From Photobacterium piscicola (GTDB lineage Bacteria > Pseudomonadota > Gammaproteobacteria > Enterobacterales > Vibrionaceae): 64,000 bases of DNA. Positions 8,781 to 18,656 of this stretch are shown here, piece by piece. Under the pieces are notes generated by a model. That model saw only the letters and a program-made list of their open reading frames with translations, did no database searches and was not told where the DNA came from. How positions within the stretch are numbered: position 1 is the stretch's first letter; every line of letters starts with the position of its first letter. The position numbers and the translations under genes were made by a program. The stretch is from NCBI RefSeq assembly GCF_900166965.1, contig NZ_FUZI01000003.1, positions 310,001 through 374,000 of the forward strand, given 5' to 3'.

Positions 8781-9251
8781 ATGAAATCACTAATGCATAC
8801 TCAAGGATCTACTACAGCTTCTGATGTTTATAAAGCAACATTGACTTCTCATGTAGGTATTTGCCAATCTCCGCCAAGGATCGTTCCAATTGAAGTAAGT
8901 TATAGCGAGCAACAACAAGCACAATTAGCTTATTTCTTACGCTTGCTAAAACAAGCAAATCAAGAAAATCGCTGGATAATGTTTATTGGACAAGATGCAT
9001 TATTAGATAAACGTTTATTAATAAATGCAGGCATCGATATTAATAAAGTGCTATTACTTAAAAATATGAAAAACCAAAGTAAACATTTACTAATGGTTAA
9101 AGCATTAGAGATGGGAAATTGTTCTGCCGTTATTGTTTCCGGTGAAATTGAAACATTTAACACCCCATTAATTACAATGGCAGCTGAACAAAGTAAAACT
9201 TTAGCTTTTGTGCTAAATCAAAACGTTAAAGCACAATTAACATTCCATTGA
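8781..9251 (+). CDS. sulA: SOS-induced cell division inhibitor SulA
   Basis: SulA binds FtsZ in the cytoplasm and blocks division during DNA damage. The central segment NRWIMFIGQDALLDKRLL with the following AGIDINKVLLL corresponds to the RecA-like SulA core (residues about 65-95 of this protein), and the later AVIVSGEIE strand also fits. The start MKSLMHTQ at 8781 is chosen because CGGAGA lies 7 bases upstream; an in-frame upstream ATG falls inside the LexA operator and cannot be used. Length 156 residues is close to E. coli SulA (169). The LexA box directly upstream supports the identification. Confidence 0.9.
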   Translation: MKSLMHTQGSTTASDVYKATLTSHVGICQSPPRIVPIEVSYSEQQQAQLAYFLRLLKQANQENRWIMFIGQDALLDKRLLINAGIDINKVLLLKNMKNQSKHLLMVKALEMGNCSAVIVSGEIETFNTPLITMAAEQSKTLAFVLNQNVKAQLTFH

Positions 9252-9451
9252 GTTAATTAGTAAACGATAATGTTATTATTAAGTTGCAATAACTTCAATA
9301 TTACATAAAGTTAATAATGATATACAAACAAAAAAAGTATTTTTATTTAAAGTTATATTTAATTAATTATTAAAAATAGTAAAAATAGCTTTTACGCATA
9401 ATAAAAATACATATAATCAAGGAAATTCAAATTTAAATACTAGGTTTCAGA

Positions 9452-10870
9452 ATGGATAATAAGCTCGGATTTGGTGCATTAACTGCATTTGTAATCGGCT
9501 CAATGATAGGCGCGGGAGTGTTCAGTTTGCCACAAAATATGGCTGCTGTTGCAAGTCCTGCAGCCGTCATGATTGGCTGGACCATTACGGGTGTTGGCAT
9601 GATTTTCCTTGCAATGTCTTTTCAAATTTTATCATTATTAAAACCCAATATTAATAGTGGCGTGTTTGGCTATGCACAAGCAGGCTTTGGTGACTTCGTT
9701 GGTTTTTGTTCTGCATGGGGTTACTGGCTAAGTGCGATGCTCGCTAACGTTTCTTACTTAGTGATTGTATTTAGTACCCTAGGTATGTTTTTTGATAAAC
9801 CCGGTCATATTATTTTTGGCATGGGTAATACATGGCAATCTATTGTTGGAGCTTCGGTTTTATTATGGCTTGTATATGCTTCGGTAAGACGTGGGGTACA
9901 AACTGCCGCGACCATTAACACTATAACAACAGTTGCTAAATTAATTCCACTTGTACTATTTATCTTCGTTACCTTAATTGCCTTTAAATGGCACACATTT
10001 ACATTTGATTTTACAGGCTTAGAATTTGGCCCTCAGCATGACCTACTAAGCCAAGTTAAAGGTACCATGCTAATCACTGTATGGGTGTTTATTGGTGTAG
10101 AAGGTGCGGTTATCGTATCCTCTCGTGCACGTAATCGTCGTGACATTGGTCGAGCAACGATTCTAGGCCTACTAACGGCACTTGTTATTTATGTGTTCGT
10201 TACCCTACTTTCTATGGGTGTTATTTCTACTCCTGAACTCGCGAAATTTCAAAACCCATCAATGGCAATTGTACTAGAACATGTTATTGGTCCATGGGGC
10301 TCAATTATTATTGGTTGTGGTTTACTTGTTTCCGTAAGTGGTGCGTTTTTAAGTTGGACGGTTTTAGCAACAGAAGCACCTTTACTTGCCGCACAAAATA
10401 ATATGTTTCCAAAGTCTTATGCGAAAGAAAATAGTGCAGGTACATCGATTAAAGCGCTTAACCTGACCATTATTTGTATTCAAATTTCATTGTTTGCAGT
10501 GATTTACGCTGGTGGTACTTATAATTCACTACTGATTATTGCATCTGAAATGATCTTAGTGCCTTATTTCCTTGTTGCTGCATATACCCTAAAACTGGCG
10601 ATCAAAAACAAAAATCGCGGCATGCTGTTGTTTATTGGCTTAGGTGCAACGATTTACGGTATTTGGTTACTTTATGCATCGGGTTTAAGTCACTTATTAT
10701 TAGCATCTTTATTGTATTTGCCTGGGCTGTATTTCTTTATTAAAGCAAAGAAAGAGCTCAACCAACCTTACTTTGTAGGTAAAGAGCGTATTTTTGTAGT
10801 GCTATTAGTAATATTAGCTATATTTGCTATTTATATGGTTGCTACTGGGCATATCGTACTAGAAAGCTAA
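9452..10870 (+). CDS. basic amino acid/polyamine antiporter, APC family (ArcD/YdgI type)
   Basis: An inner-membrane amino acid exchanger of about 12-13 helices. The first helix carries the APC substrate-binding signature GSMIGAGVFSLPQNMA, and the EGAVIVSSRARNRRDIG segment is typical of the arginine/ornithine and lysine antiporter subfamily (TIGR00905). Length 472 residues is standard. It stands alone with no arc pathway genes beside it, so the substrate pair (arginine/ornithine, lysine or a polyamine) is not settled. It ends at a strong bidirectional terminator. Confidence 0.85.
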   Translation: MDNKLGFGALTAFVIGSMIGAGVFSLPQNMAAVASPAAVMIGWTITGVGMIFLAMSFQILSLLKPNINSGVFGYAQAGFGDFVGFCSAWGYWLSAMLANVSYLVIVFSTLGMFFDKPGHIIFGMGNTWQSIVGASVLLWLVYASVRRGVQTAATINTITTVAKLIPLVLFIFVTLIAFKWHTFTFDFTGLEFGPQHDLLSQVKGTMLITVWVFIGVEGAVIVSSRARNRRDIGRATILGLLTALVIYVFVTLLSMGVISTPELAKFQNPSMAIVLEHVIGPWGSIIIGCGLLVSVSGAFLSWTVLATEAPLLAAQNNMFPKSYAKENSAGTSIKALNLTIICIQISLFAVIYAGGTYNSLLIIASEMILVPYFLVAAYTLKLAIKNKNRGMLLFIGLGATIYGIWLLYASGLSHLLLASLLYLPGLYFFIKAKKELNQPYFVGKERIFVVLLVILAIFAIYMVATGHIVLES

Positions 10871-10886
10871 TTTCTGATAGAGCCTA

Positions 10887-10945
10887 AAAAGCCGTGTATG
10901 TTATATGCTTTTTATAATTAAAAGCATATAACATACACGGCTTTT
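10887..10945. terminator. very long bidirectional terminator (26-bp perfect stem)
   Basis: Positions 10887-10912 and 10920-10945 are exact reverse complements over 26 bases, with a 7-base loop. Both ends carry AAAA/TTTT, so the hairpin works as terminator for the antiporter on the + strand and the GGDEF gene on the - strand. Confidence 0.9.
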
Positions 10946-10960
10946 CATTTGGATATTTAA

Positions 10961-12286
10961 TTATTTAAGTTGTTGATGTTCCCAACTAATTTCAATTCGG
11001 TTCCGTCCCATTTTTTTCGCTTTTAGTAACGCAAAATCAGCCCGTTTGATCAAATCTTCGCAGGACTCATCAACTAACTCAGCTACACCTAAACTGCATG
11101 TTAAGCTAAATTCCTGATCAAACCCCCACGCTTTTGTCATGATTGTTTCTCGAATCTGCTCTGCTATTTCAACTGCAACACTCATATTCGTTTCAGGACA
11201 GAAAATAACAAACTCTTCCCCTCCCCAACGCACAAATACATCAGAACGGCGAGTTAAGCCCTCAACTGTCGCTGCAAACTTAATTAAAACCTCATCACCA
11301 AAGCTATGACCATATCTATCATTAACCTCTTTAAAATGATCAAGATCGATAAAAATCATTGAGAAAGGGATCTTATTTAATTGTGTCTGAAGAACAATAC
11401 CTTCTAGCCATTCAATAACTGTGTGCCTATTTCTAATACGAGTTAATGAATCAGTACAAGCCAAATGTTCAAATTTTAAACTTTTATTATAAAGTACGCG
11501 ATTTGCATCTCGTAAACGTTGGCTACGTTCTTCTGATGTTTTAATCTTCTGGCTAAGAACAAAACGATCAACCAAAATAACAATGGTGGCGGTTGCTACC
11601 CATAATAATAATAGTAACTTCACTAACGATGATTCGCAGATCCAAGTACCATAAAAGACTAAGCGGTTTAATTTAATTGCATAGTATGACTCTTTGACAT
11701 AACTTCCCGTCGCAATTTCAATGATTGAAATATTATCAAATTGTCGACTCGACTTATCAACAGGAATATTATTCTCCGCGATCCACCACGATAAAACTTG
11801 GAATGAATTTAATGGGAAAATTTTCAAACCTTCATTAACACCAGGCGTATATTCAATCGCATTAAATTTTAATGATAATGGATCATTAATATTAGAATAC
11901 ATAGGATCAAAATTGCGTAAATAAATACGAATGCGTTCCCCTTCAAGTGGACTTGCATAATCAATATCAAGCCCAACGGAATCATAAGAACTTAAATCAA
12001 AACCAGCATCAATAGAGTCTGTTAATGCAACCGCAATTTCACAAAATGGCCATTTAGCTTTATTAACCAAATTACACTCTAATAACACATTGTGATTATT
12101 AATATTTAACTTTGTGATCGATGCTCCATTTTGACTTGAATCGTCAATAATTCTATAGGTGCTATTTTTAGGCGTAACTATATATTCCTTTTTTGCGCCA
12201 CCAAGAAGAAACCAGCTATAGCTAGCAATAGTAAAACAAACTAAAAACAAGATGATTAATCGAAGCCACTTATTTAACCCCGTCAT
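10961..12286 (-). CDS. membrane-anchored diguanylate cyclase with periplasmic sensor region
   Basis: Makes cyclic di-GMP. The start at MTGLNKWLRL is chosen because GAGGG lies 5 bases upstream; a longer frame begins 90 bases earlier. A first membrane helix (about 8-28) leads to a periplasmic region of about 190 residues with a beta-rich, carbohydrate-binding-like pattern, then a second helix (about 222-242), a short coiled coil and a GGDEF domain. The active site is GGEEF (355-359), so it should be catalytic, and RRSD (346-349) is an intact inhibitory I-site. The ligand of the periplasmic part is unknown. Monocistronic. Confidence 0.9.
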   Translation of the reverse strand: MTGLNKWLRLIILFLVCFTIASYSWFLLGGAKKEYIVTPKNSTYRIIDDSSQNGASITKLNINNHNVLLECNLVNKAKWPFCEIAVALTDSIDAGFDLSSYDSVGLDIDYASPLEGERIRIYLRNFDPMYSNINDPLSLKFNAIEYTPGVNEGLKIFPLNSFQVLSWWIAENNIPVDKSSRQFDNISIIEIATGSYVKESYYAIKLNRLVFYGTWICESSLVKLLLLLWVATATIVILVDRFVLSQKIKTSEERSQRLRDANRVLYNKSLKFEHLACTDSLTRIRNRHTVIEWLEGIVLQTQLNKIPFSMIFIDLDHFKEVNDRYGHSFGDEVLIKFAATVEGLTRRSDVFVRWGGEEFVIFCPETNMSVAVEIAEQIRETIMTKAWGFDQEFSLTCSLGVAELVDESCEDLIKRADFALLKAKKMGRNRIEISWEHQQLK

Positions 12287-12439
12287 AAATCCCTCAAAAC
12301 ACCAGAGCTTATAAAAATAAAAGCAAAACATTACGACTAAAAACGACAAATTAACAGACAATTTTAGCTTAAACAACTAATTTAATTACTGATTTATGCT
12401 TATAATCAAACATTTTTTAAATTGATTGCATAATAATAA

Positions 12440-12466
12440 AAAACACCGCTTTAGAGGCGGTGTTTT
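12440..12466 (-). terminator. terminator of the RhlE-like helicase gene
   Basis: A 10-bp stem AAAACACCGC / GCGGTGTTTT with 7-base loop lies 32 bases past the helicase stop codon. Confidence 0.75.
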
Positions 12467-12497
12467 AGTATATTTTGAGTTCGTAATAACTTTTTAT

Positions 12498-13778
12498 TTA
12501 ACGACGGCGTTGGGTGTTTTTCCCACGGTTTTGATGTACCTTACTTTTTGCTTTGGCCCGACGTTTTTCAGCAGATGCTCCGCGATGAACAGAGACTGTT
12601 TCAATTAAGCTAGGATCAGGTTCATAACCTTCAAGCCATTGTTGTGGTAAACGGGTATTTAATAGCTCTTCAATCGCTTTTAATGCCCACTCTTCATCTA
12701 AACTCATTAGCGTGATCGCGTGGCCAGTATTACCAGCACGCCCTGTACGACCAATGCGGTGTACATAATCTTCAGCATTAAACGGTAAATCAAAGTTAAC
12801 AACATATTCTAACTGCTGAATGTCTAATCCACGAGCAGCAACATCTGTTGCAACAAGCACACGTACCTTACCGGCTTTAAAATCATCAAGCGCACGTTGA
12901 CGAGCGCCTTGACTTTTATCACCATTAATAGACACCGCTTTAATACCATCTAAACCTAAACTTTTAGCTAATTGATCTGAGCCTTGCTTCGTTTTAGTAA
13001 AGACTAATACTTGTTGCCAATTACGTGAACCAATCAGATATGCTAATAATTCTGATTTTCTCTTTTTGTCAACGGGATACACCATTTGCTGCACAGTATC
13101 TGCTGCAATATTATCCGGTGTCACTTCCACCATCTTAGGGTCAGTTAAAATACTAAAAGCTAATTTTTTAACTTGCTTTGAAAAGGTTGCAGAGAAGAAT
13201 AAAGTCTGACGCTCAGCCGGCATACGCTTCATGATACGGTTAATATCAATAATAAAACCCATATCAAGCATGCGATCAGCTTCATCAAGTACAAATGTTT
13301 CTACATTCGCAAGTGATACATTGCCAACAAAAACATGGTCAAGTAAACGTCCAGGTGTCGCGATAAGAATATCAACACCTGCTCTTAATGCTTTAATTTG
13401 CACATTCATACTAGTGCCGCCATAAGCAACCGCGACTTTCAAATCACTGTACTTACTGTACGCAATAAAGCTATCGTAAACTTGTTGTGCTAATTCACGT
13501 GTCGGTGTAATCACCAACGCACGAATTTTTGCACCTTGTTGAGGCTTTATTTCTTCAGCGCCCATTTCAGTCAATGACGGCAATGTCATTAAACGCTGTA
13601 AAATAGGAAGTGCAAATGCGGCTGTTTTACCGGTACCCGTTTGAGCCCCAGCCATTACATCATCCCCTGCTAGCGCTAATGGAATGGCTTGTAATTGCAC
13701 ATCCGTTGGTTTTTCATAACCTAATTCTGCGACAACTTGCAGTAATTTAGGGTGAAGGCCAAGGGTTTCAAACGACAT
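12498..13778 (-). CDS. rhlE: DEAD-box ATP-dependent RNA helicase, RhlE-like
   Basis: An RNA helicase for rRNA/mRNA remodelling in the cytoplasm. Motif I AQTGTGKT (45-52), Ia TPTRELAQQ, motif II DEAD (165-168), motif III SAT (196-198) and motif VI HRIGRTGRAG are all intact. The C-terminal tail is short and very basic (RRAKAKSKVHQNRGKNTQRRR is 21 residues before the end), as in RhlE proteins. The start MSFETLGLHP has AAGGA upstream and fits the family; a frame 45 bases longer is not used. 426 residues. Marine gammaproteobacteria carry several RhlE-like paralogues, so the gene name marks the subfamily only. Confidence 0.87.
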   Translation of the reverse strand: MSFETLGLHPKLLQVVAELGYEKPTDVQLQAIPLALAGDDVMAGAQTGTGKTAAFALPILQRLMTLPSLTEMGAEEIKPQQGAKIRALVITPTRELAQQVYDSFIAYSKYSDLKVAVAYGGTSMNVQIKALRAGVDILIATPGRLLDHVFVGNVSLANVETFVLDEADRMLDMGFIIDINRIMKRMPAERQTLFFSATFSKQVKKLAFSILTDPKMVEVTPDNIAADTVQQMVYPVDKKRKSELLAYLIGSRNWQQVLVFTKTKQGSDQLAKSLGLDGIKAVSINGDKSQGARQRALDDFKAGKVRVLVATDVAARGLDIQQLEYVVNFDLPFNAEDYVHRIGRTGRAGNTGHAITLMSLDEEWALKAIEELLNTRLPQQWLEGYEPDPSLIETVSVHRGASAEKRRAKAKSKVHQNRGKNTQRRR

Positions 13779-13854
13779 AGTGTATTCCTTGCAATAAATA
13801 CGCTTATACCAATATAGCGGCATAAGAAAACAAGCGCGGATTTTAACACAAAAA

Positions 13855-13881
13855 AAAAGTACTTCACTATGAAGTACTTTT
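13855..13881 (-). terminator. terminator of nagK
   Basis: A 12-bp stem AAAAGTACTTCA / TGAAGTACTTTT with a 3-base loop, followed on the minus strand by a run of T residues. Confidence 0.75.
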
Positions 13882-13918
13882 AGTTACGCAATAAATATTC
13901 GTTACAGATCAATAATGG

Positions 13919-14827
13919 CTATTTAATGTTAAGGAAAGCAGCACCACGTACGCCACCAGCATCACCATGTTTTGCTTTCACAATTTTAGGTGCTTGTGAA
14001 ACAGACAATAAGTATTTAGGTAAACGCTTTGGCAATTCTTCATAAATCAAATCAAAATTAGATAAACCACCACCTAACACCACCACATGAGGATCAACAC
14101 CACTAAATAAGTTTGCAAAGCACATTGCAAGTACTTCCATGAAACGATCAACGTGCTGTTGTGCTTTTTCATCACCCGCAGCATTACGTTCGATAATTTC
14201 AATCGCTTTTAGTTTCTCGCCATAATAATGTGCATAGATTTGTTCAAATCCACGGCCTGATAGATAATTATCTATACACCCTTTTTGACCGCAACCACAA
14301 TCAAATAATGGTGCGTTCTCTCCCATATGTAACCATGCATCTAACGGTAAGCGCATATGCCCAAACTCACCACCAACATGATTCAAACCAGAAAAAACTT
14401 TACCATCAAAAACCATTCCACCACCAAAGCCAGTACCTAAAATAAGGCCAAGCACTGATGGTGAATGTTGATGCTCATCATCCCATGCTTCAGAAAGAGC
14501 GAAGCAGTTAGCATCATTATCTAAGCTAACACTACGACCCAGTTTGGCTTCCAAATCTTTACGCAGTGTTCGGCCTTTAGCGGCAGGTATATTTGATGTC
14601 AATACAGTACCGTCGCGTGCATCTTCAATACCAGGAATACCAATACCGACTGAACCTTCACAGCCAAATTTCACATCAGCTGCGGTAATAATAGAAACAA
14701 TAGTATTAATAAGTGTATCGTAATCGCCACTCGGTGTCGGCACACGTTCTGTTGCTACGCGCTCTAGTTTTTCATTAAATGCACCAAATTCAATTTTAGT
14801 TCCGCCTACATCAAAGCCGTAGTACAT
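13919..14827 (-). CDS. nagK: N-acetyl-D-glucosamine kinase (ROK family)
   Basis: Phosphorylates GlcNAc to GlcNAc-6-P in the cytoplasm, feeding chitin breakdown or cell wall recycling. The ATP site is DVGGTK (6-11), the catalytic base is D105 in SLDNDAN, and the ROK zinc site is H157 with CGCGQKGC (177-184). Close match over its length to E. coli NagK, including [30 protein letters not shown] and GEFGHMRLP. 302 residues; AGGAG before the ATG. It stands alone, away from nagA/nagB, but the window also encodes a chitin LPMO and a GH19 chitinase that would supply its substrate. Confidence 0.95.
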   Translation of the reverse strand: MYYGFDVGGTKIEFGAFNEKLERVATERVPTPSGDYDTLINTIVSIITAADVKFGCEGSVGIGIPGIEDARDGTVLTSNIPAAKGRTLRKDLEAKLGRSVSLDNDANCFALSEAWDDEHQHSPSVLGLILGTGFGGGMVFDGKVFSGLNHVGGEFGHMRLPLDAWLHMGENAPLFDCGCGQKGCIDNYLSGRGFEQIYAHYYGEKLKAIEIIERNAAGDEKAQQHVDRFMEVLAMCFANLFSGVDPHVVVLGGGLSNFDLIYEELPKRLPKYLLSVSQAPKIVKAKHGDAGGVRGAAFLNIK

Positions 14828-14989
14828 CCTATTCTCCTACAAATAATGTTTAACCACACCGTGAGTTCATAACTCTTTAAATATACTGAAAATTATCCAC
14901 ATTTATGCCAAAAATGACTGTGATCTACGACCAATTCATCAATTATTGTTTAAATGAGGTTTAATATTATCTAACTGACATCACATCTT

Positions 14990-15718
14990 TTATAGTGTGT
15001 TTTCATCAGTTGACATGAATTTTTCCAATAGCGATAACGATGATTGCTCTGGTAATGTGCGATTCATTTTACCCGCGATGTAATTTTCACGAAAAACATC
15101 AAACCATAAATCTAATAGCTCGGCATTATAATGCTCGCCAAATAAATCGATAATACGTGCTGCAACTTCAGCCGTACCTAATTGATTTTCCTTTGATGCT
15201 TCACGCATTTTATATCGAGATGGCTTATCTGGATTAATGGATAATAATGGGAAGCGATCAAGATACGGGCTCTTACGGAACATTTTTTTCGCTTCTGCCC
15301 AACTACCATCAAGCATAATAAATAATGGACGTTTACCCGCTTCAAGCGTTACTGCTGTCACTTCTCTTTCTGGCGCATATTCAGCAGGAAAAACGACATA
15401 AGGTTGCCATTGAGGATCATCAAGTAATACCAGCATTTCAGCGTTAGGCTCAGTACGCGACCAAATATAAGCAAAAGTATCTTCAAATACATCAGCAATT
15501 AAACGGCCAGTATTACTTGGTTTTAAAATCTCATCATCAAACATGACCAATAAAAACGCGGCATTTGATGTCGCTAATGGACGATGTTCACAAATACACA
15601 AATGCGTACGTAACATGCATTGACGGCAGCGTTGGACTTTACAGCCACGAGCAAGAAAAGGACGAGTTGAACGTGCAAGACGTTCCTCATAAAGAGTATG
15701 TATAGCATGAATGCGCAT
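14990..15718 (-). CDS. tapT: tRNA-uridine aminocarboxypropyltransferase (DTW domain)
   Basis: Transfers the 3-amino-3-carboxypropyl group of S-adenosylmethionine to U47 of tRNA (acp3U), as E. coli TapT/YfiP. The N-terminal zinc-type cysteines C26, C31, C34, C41 and C43 (RCRQCMLRTHLCIC) and the D137GSW140 form of the DTW motif are visible, with LDGSWAEAKKMFRKSPYL typical of the family. The start at MRIHAIHTLY fits the family and has AGGTT upstream; a frame 66 bases longer is unlikely. 242 residues. A single gene; function rests on family knowledge. Confidence 0.88.
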   Translation of the reverse strand: MRIHAIHTLYEERLARSTRPFLARGCKVQRCRQCMLRTHLCICEHRPLATSNAAFLLVMFDDEILKPSNTGRLIADVFEDTFAYIWSRTEPNAEMLVLLDDPQWQPYVVFPAEYAPEREVTAVTLEAGKRPLFIMLDGSWAEAKKMFRKSPYLDRFPLLSINPDKPSRYKMREASKENQLGTAEVAARIIDLFGEHYNAELLDLWFDVFRENYIAGKMNRTLPEQSSLSLLEKFMSTDENTL

Positions 15719-15818
15719 AGCGACTAACCTAAAAACAGGAAAACGCGTGCATGTTACCGAAACCCCCACGAAACATACAGTCATTATCCGTATTATAAGA
15801 TTGCCAACTCGCTTTTGT

Positions 15819-16844
15819 TTATTTTATCGGCATATGCTCATGGCAATCCGATAAAATAAACTCGCCTTTGCTGTTTTTATAACAATTATCGCTATTAATA
15901 ATGGTGGTGGTATTACGGCCTCTTTTCTTTGACTCATATAATGCTAAGTCAGATTTTTCTAACCATGATTTATAATCAGTTAGCGTCGAATCCCACTCAC
16001 AGACACCTAAGCTGATCGTGACTTTAACAACGCCACGCTGATCATCAAATACCGTTTCTCGTTCAATACGATTGCGCAATCGTTCGGTAAAATACCCAGC
16101 GAGTTCAGCAGGTGTTCCTGGTAGAATAATACCAAATTCTTCACCGCCATAACGGCCTGCGATATCGGTTTGGCGTTTAGTACGGCGTAACACATCAGCG
16201 ATAACTTTAATAACACCATCACCCGCAACATGGCCATAAGTATCATTAACTCGTTTAAAATGGTCAATATCAAACATAATCAACGTGGCTGGTATTTGTG
16301 TCTGATGACAATAATCAAAAGCATCCGCTAAACAATTTTCCCAATGGCCGCGATTGTAAAGCTGAGTTAGTCGATCTGTAATGCTTAAATGTGTTAGTTG
16401 TTTATTTGACTCATGGAGATGGTTTTTATTTTTGGCTATATCAGTAACATCAGTGATTGTTAAACAAATATGGTTATATTCTCCAGAAAGAGAACGTAAC
16501 GGTGTTAACGTCATATTTTGAAACATGATATCTGAACTGCCCGAAATAGGACAAAAATTCAAAAAACGAAATACCCATGGTCGATCTTCCCATGCTGAAA
16601 ATGATCGCATTCGTAATTTAAACGTCGATTGTATTTTGCTCTGTAACCACGACTCGGGTAAATCAGGTACAACCTCAAACAAGGATTTCCCCATTATTTG
16701 AACACTGGAAATACCACTATAAGCTTGCATAAAGGTATTCCATGCACAAACATTATAGTTTTCATCTAATATCACAACGCCAGCATCAAAATTATCTAAT
16801 ACTTGCATTGTTAAATGAAAATCAGCTAAAGATATTTCGTTCAA
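15819..16844 (-). CDS. PAS-GGDEF diguanylate cyclase coupled to REC-CheC regulator
   Basis: A soluble cyclic di-GMP synthase. A PAS domain covers about 10-135 (GVVILDENYNVCAWN), and the GGDEF domain about 150-320 has the active site GGEEF (233-237) and an I-site RQTD (224-227). The start codon is TTG at 16842-16844, overlapping the TGA stop of the upstream REC-CheC gene as TTGA, so translation is coupled. No ATG start retaining the PAS domain exists. The PAS ligand is unknown. The pairing suggests that the phospho-regulator controls this cyclase or is in the same signalling path. Confidence 0.88.
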   Translation of the reverse strand: MNEISLADFHLTMQVLDNFDAGVVILDENYNVCAWNTFMQAYSGISSVQIMGKSLFEVVPDLPESWLQSKIQSTFKLRMRSFSAWEDRPWVFRFLNFCPISGSSDIMFQNMTLTPLRSLSGEYNHICLTITDVTDIAKNKNHLHESNKQLTHLSITDRLTQLYNRGHWENCLADAFDYCHQTQIPATLIMFDIDHFKRVNDTYGHVAGDGVIKVIADVLRRTKRQTDIAGRYGGEEFGIILPGTPAELAGYFTERLRNRIERETVFDDQRGVVKVTISLGVCEWDSTLTDYKSWLEKSDLALYESKKRGRNTTTIINSDNCYKNSKGEFILSDCHEHMPIK

Positions 16845-17833
16845 TGTAATGATTCCATCACTTTATTATTAATAATTGCTAGAGAATGATTATCCATAAT
16901 AAATAAGACTTCACACTCAACATCTAGTATTTCTGCTTTATAAGTATATTCAATTGTGAAAAAGGTCTGAGTATCGCAATGTGTATGATGCAAGTTCATG
17001 TACTCTTCTAACACGATCGGCTGCCGAACAGAAAATGGAATCGAAATTTGTTCTGATAACGCGACTAAAAAAGAACAGACCATTAAATTGGCAATATCAA
17101 TCACGACTTCATTTTTATATTCATCCGTTTGGCTAAATCCCAGCTTCTGTCCAAATAAATGTACATCTTTACCGTGTAATTCAACCAACGCCTCACCGTG
17201 AATGCCACCGCCCACAAAACGTTGTGTAATGGCAATTAATTCATGATCATTACGAATATCTGCAATCGCCATGGATAGATCGCTGCTTTTCATAAATGCA
17301 ACACTTGGCAATGGCATTCTTATAAAATCACCAAGGTGATCAGAAATAATTGCAGCCCCTCGACCTAATGCAATATTGGCAAGCTCGCGCATGATCTCAA
17401 TTGAATTATTTTCTAAATGAGTATCAACAACAATAGACGGAGCATTATCAAAAACTAGCCCTAATCGTTGCGACAGTTCTATTAACTCATCATGATTAAA
17501 TGGCTTAGATAAAAAATAATCCGCACCTAACGCTAAACTTCTTTCCACGGCAGTTAATTGTACGTCAGCAGATAAAACAATAATCGTGGTGTTATAGTCA
17601 CGGACAGGTAAGGACTTCATGACACTAAAACCATCCATTACTGGCATGGTTAAATCTAAAAACATAATATCAATATCAGTGCTTTTTAAACAATCAAGCC
17701 CCTCTTTTCCATTTTCAGCATAGAAGAAAGTGGCATTACTGCATGACTGTAGCAATCGTGTAATAGATTTATGTACTAAGACTGAATCGTCACAAATGAG
17801 AATATTTATTTTGTTAATCATCAGACTAATCAC
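16841..17833 (-). CDS. response regulator with C-terminal CheC-like phosphatase domain
   Basis: A REC domain (about 9-125) with acceptor D60 (IMFLDLTMPVMDG), D15/D16, S88 and K110 is fused to a CheC/CheX-like domain (about 145-330). The phosphatase signature ExxN is seen as E150LAN153 (IMRELANIALGRG); the second half has D246IAN249. Such fusions may dephosphorylate their own or another receiver. The start may be GTG at 17833 or ATG at 17821; neither has an ideal ribosome site. The gene overlaps the downstream PAS-GGDEF cyclase by 4 bases. No histidine kinase lies nearby. Confidence 0.85.
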   Translation of the reverse strand: MISLMINKINILICDDSVLVHKSITRLLQSCSNATFFYAENGKEGLDCLKSTDIDIMFLDLTMPVMDGFSVMKSLPVRDYNTTIIVLSADVQLTAVERSLALGADYFLSKPFNHDELIELSQRLGLVFDNAPSIVVDTHLENNSIEIMRELANIALGRGAAIISDHLGDFIRMPLPSVAFMKSSDLSMAIADIRNDHELIAITQRFVGGGIHGEALVELHGKDVHLFGQKLGFSQTDEYKNEVVIDIANLMVCSFLVALSEQISIPFSVRQPIVLEEYMNLHHTHCDTQTFFTIEYTYKAEILDVECEVLFIMDNHSLAIINNKVMESLH

Positions 17834-18130
17834 TTACCCATTGAACTTCACATTAGTATAAAGCAAAGCAACATTATGCAGTAATGTAAAATTATGCATT
17901 CAGTGACATACATCTAAATATTGATCTTAGTTCCAATCAATAACCACTAAAAGAAAAAGGTAATTGTCTTTTTTAATCGTCAACATTGATGATTTATCGA
18001 TATGTACTGTTTCATATTTAATTACTACTCAATAATAAATCAAATATATGGCGGACAAGATAGTTACCCACTGACGATTTTATAATAGAATCTCAGCATA
18101 ACTTTATAATATCAGCCATTGGAAAATAAT

Positions 18131-18487
18131 ATGAAAGCGCTTCGTTGGTTCGTCGGTAAAATTATTCTCATACTCAATTCCCTTTTTTCACCACGCGGTA
18201 TGCAACGCTCAGCCACTGCTCAACAGGAAGTTGATGCTGCTGTCGCTAATATGCAGCTATATCAATTTGAAACATGCCCTTTTTGCGTAAAAGTACGTCG
18301 TCATGCAAAACGCCTTAATATACCGCTTGCAACCCGTGATGCAAAAACGTCACCTTGGGGCCAAGAATTATTAGAACAAGGAGGCAAACGTAAAGTTCCT
18401 TGTCTACGTATTGAAGAAGATGGGCAAGTAACTTGGATGTATGAATCAAATGACATTATGGCGTATTTAGATAAGCGCTTTGCTTAA
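18131..18487 (+). CDS. membrane-anchored glutaredoxin-like protein
   Basis: A thioredoxin-fold protein with the glutaredoxin active site C49PFC52 (FETCPFCVKVRRHAKR) and a cis-proline in KVPCLRI. An N-terminal hydrophobic stretch (about 5-20) could act as a membrane anchor, after which a 20-residue linker leads to the domain. The start ATG at 18131 has TTGGA 8 bases upstream; a TTG 12 bases earlier is less likely. 118 residues. It probably reduces disulfides or glutathionylated proteins using glutathione. Followed by a long hairpin. Confidence 0.85.
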   Translation: MKALRWFVGKIILILNSLFSPRGMQRSATAQQEVDAAVANMQLYQFETCPFCVKVRRHAKRLNIPLATRDAKTSPWGQELLEQGGKRKVPCLRIEEDGQVTWMYESNDIMAYLDKRFA

Positions 18488-18542
18488 TATTACCAATAAT
18501 CCACACAATAAAATCAAATAACCATTTAAGTCCTTAACGTAT

Positions 18543-18605
18543 AAGCCGATAGCTCTTATTGCACTTTAAAGTTGTAGTATAAAAGAGGTATCACTATCGG
18601 CTTTT
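18543..18605 (+). terminator. long imperfect hairpin, likely terminator
   Basis: AAGCCGATAG (from 18543) pairs with CTATCGGCTT ending at about 18602, and the arms continue inward with CTCTT/AAGAG. A run of T follows on the + strand. Confidence 0.55.
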
Positions 18606-18656
18606 AACTACTGAATTTTTATTTATTGGTTACAAATACGTTTTACAGGGCTGCAT

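Noticed and set aside
9252..9451. Possible small gene or riboswitch before the amino acid antiporter
   Set aside because: Only AT-rich sequence with short, weak palindromes; no ribosome site with open frame and no known aptamer pattern.
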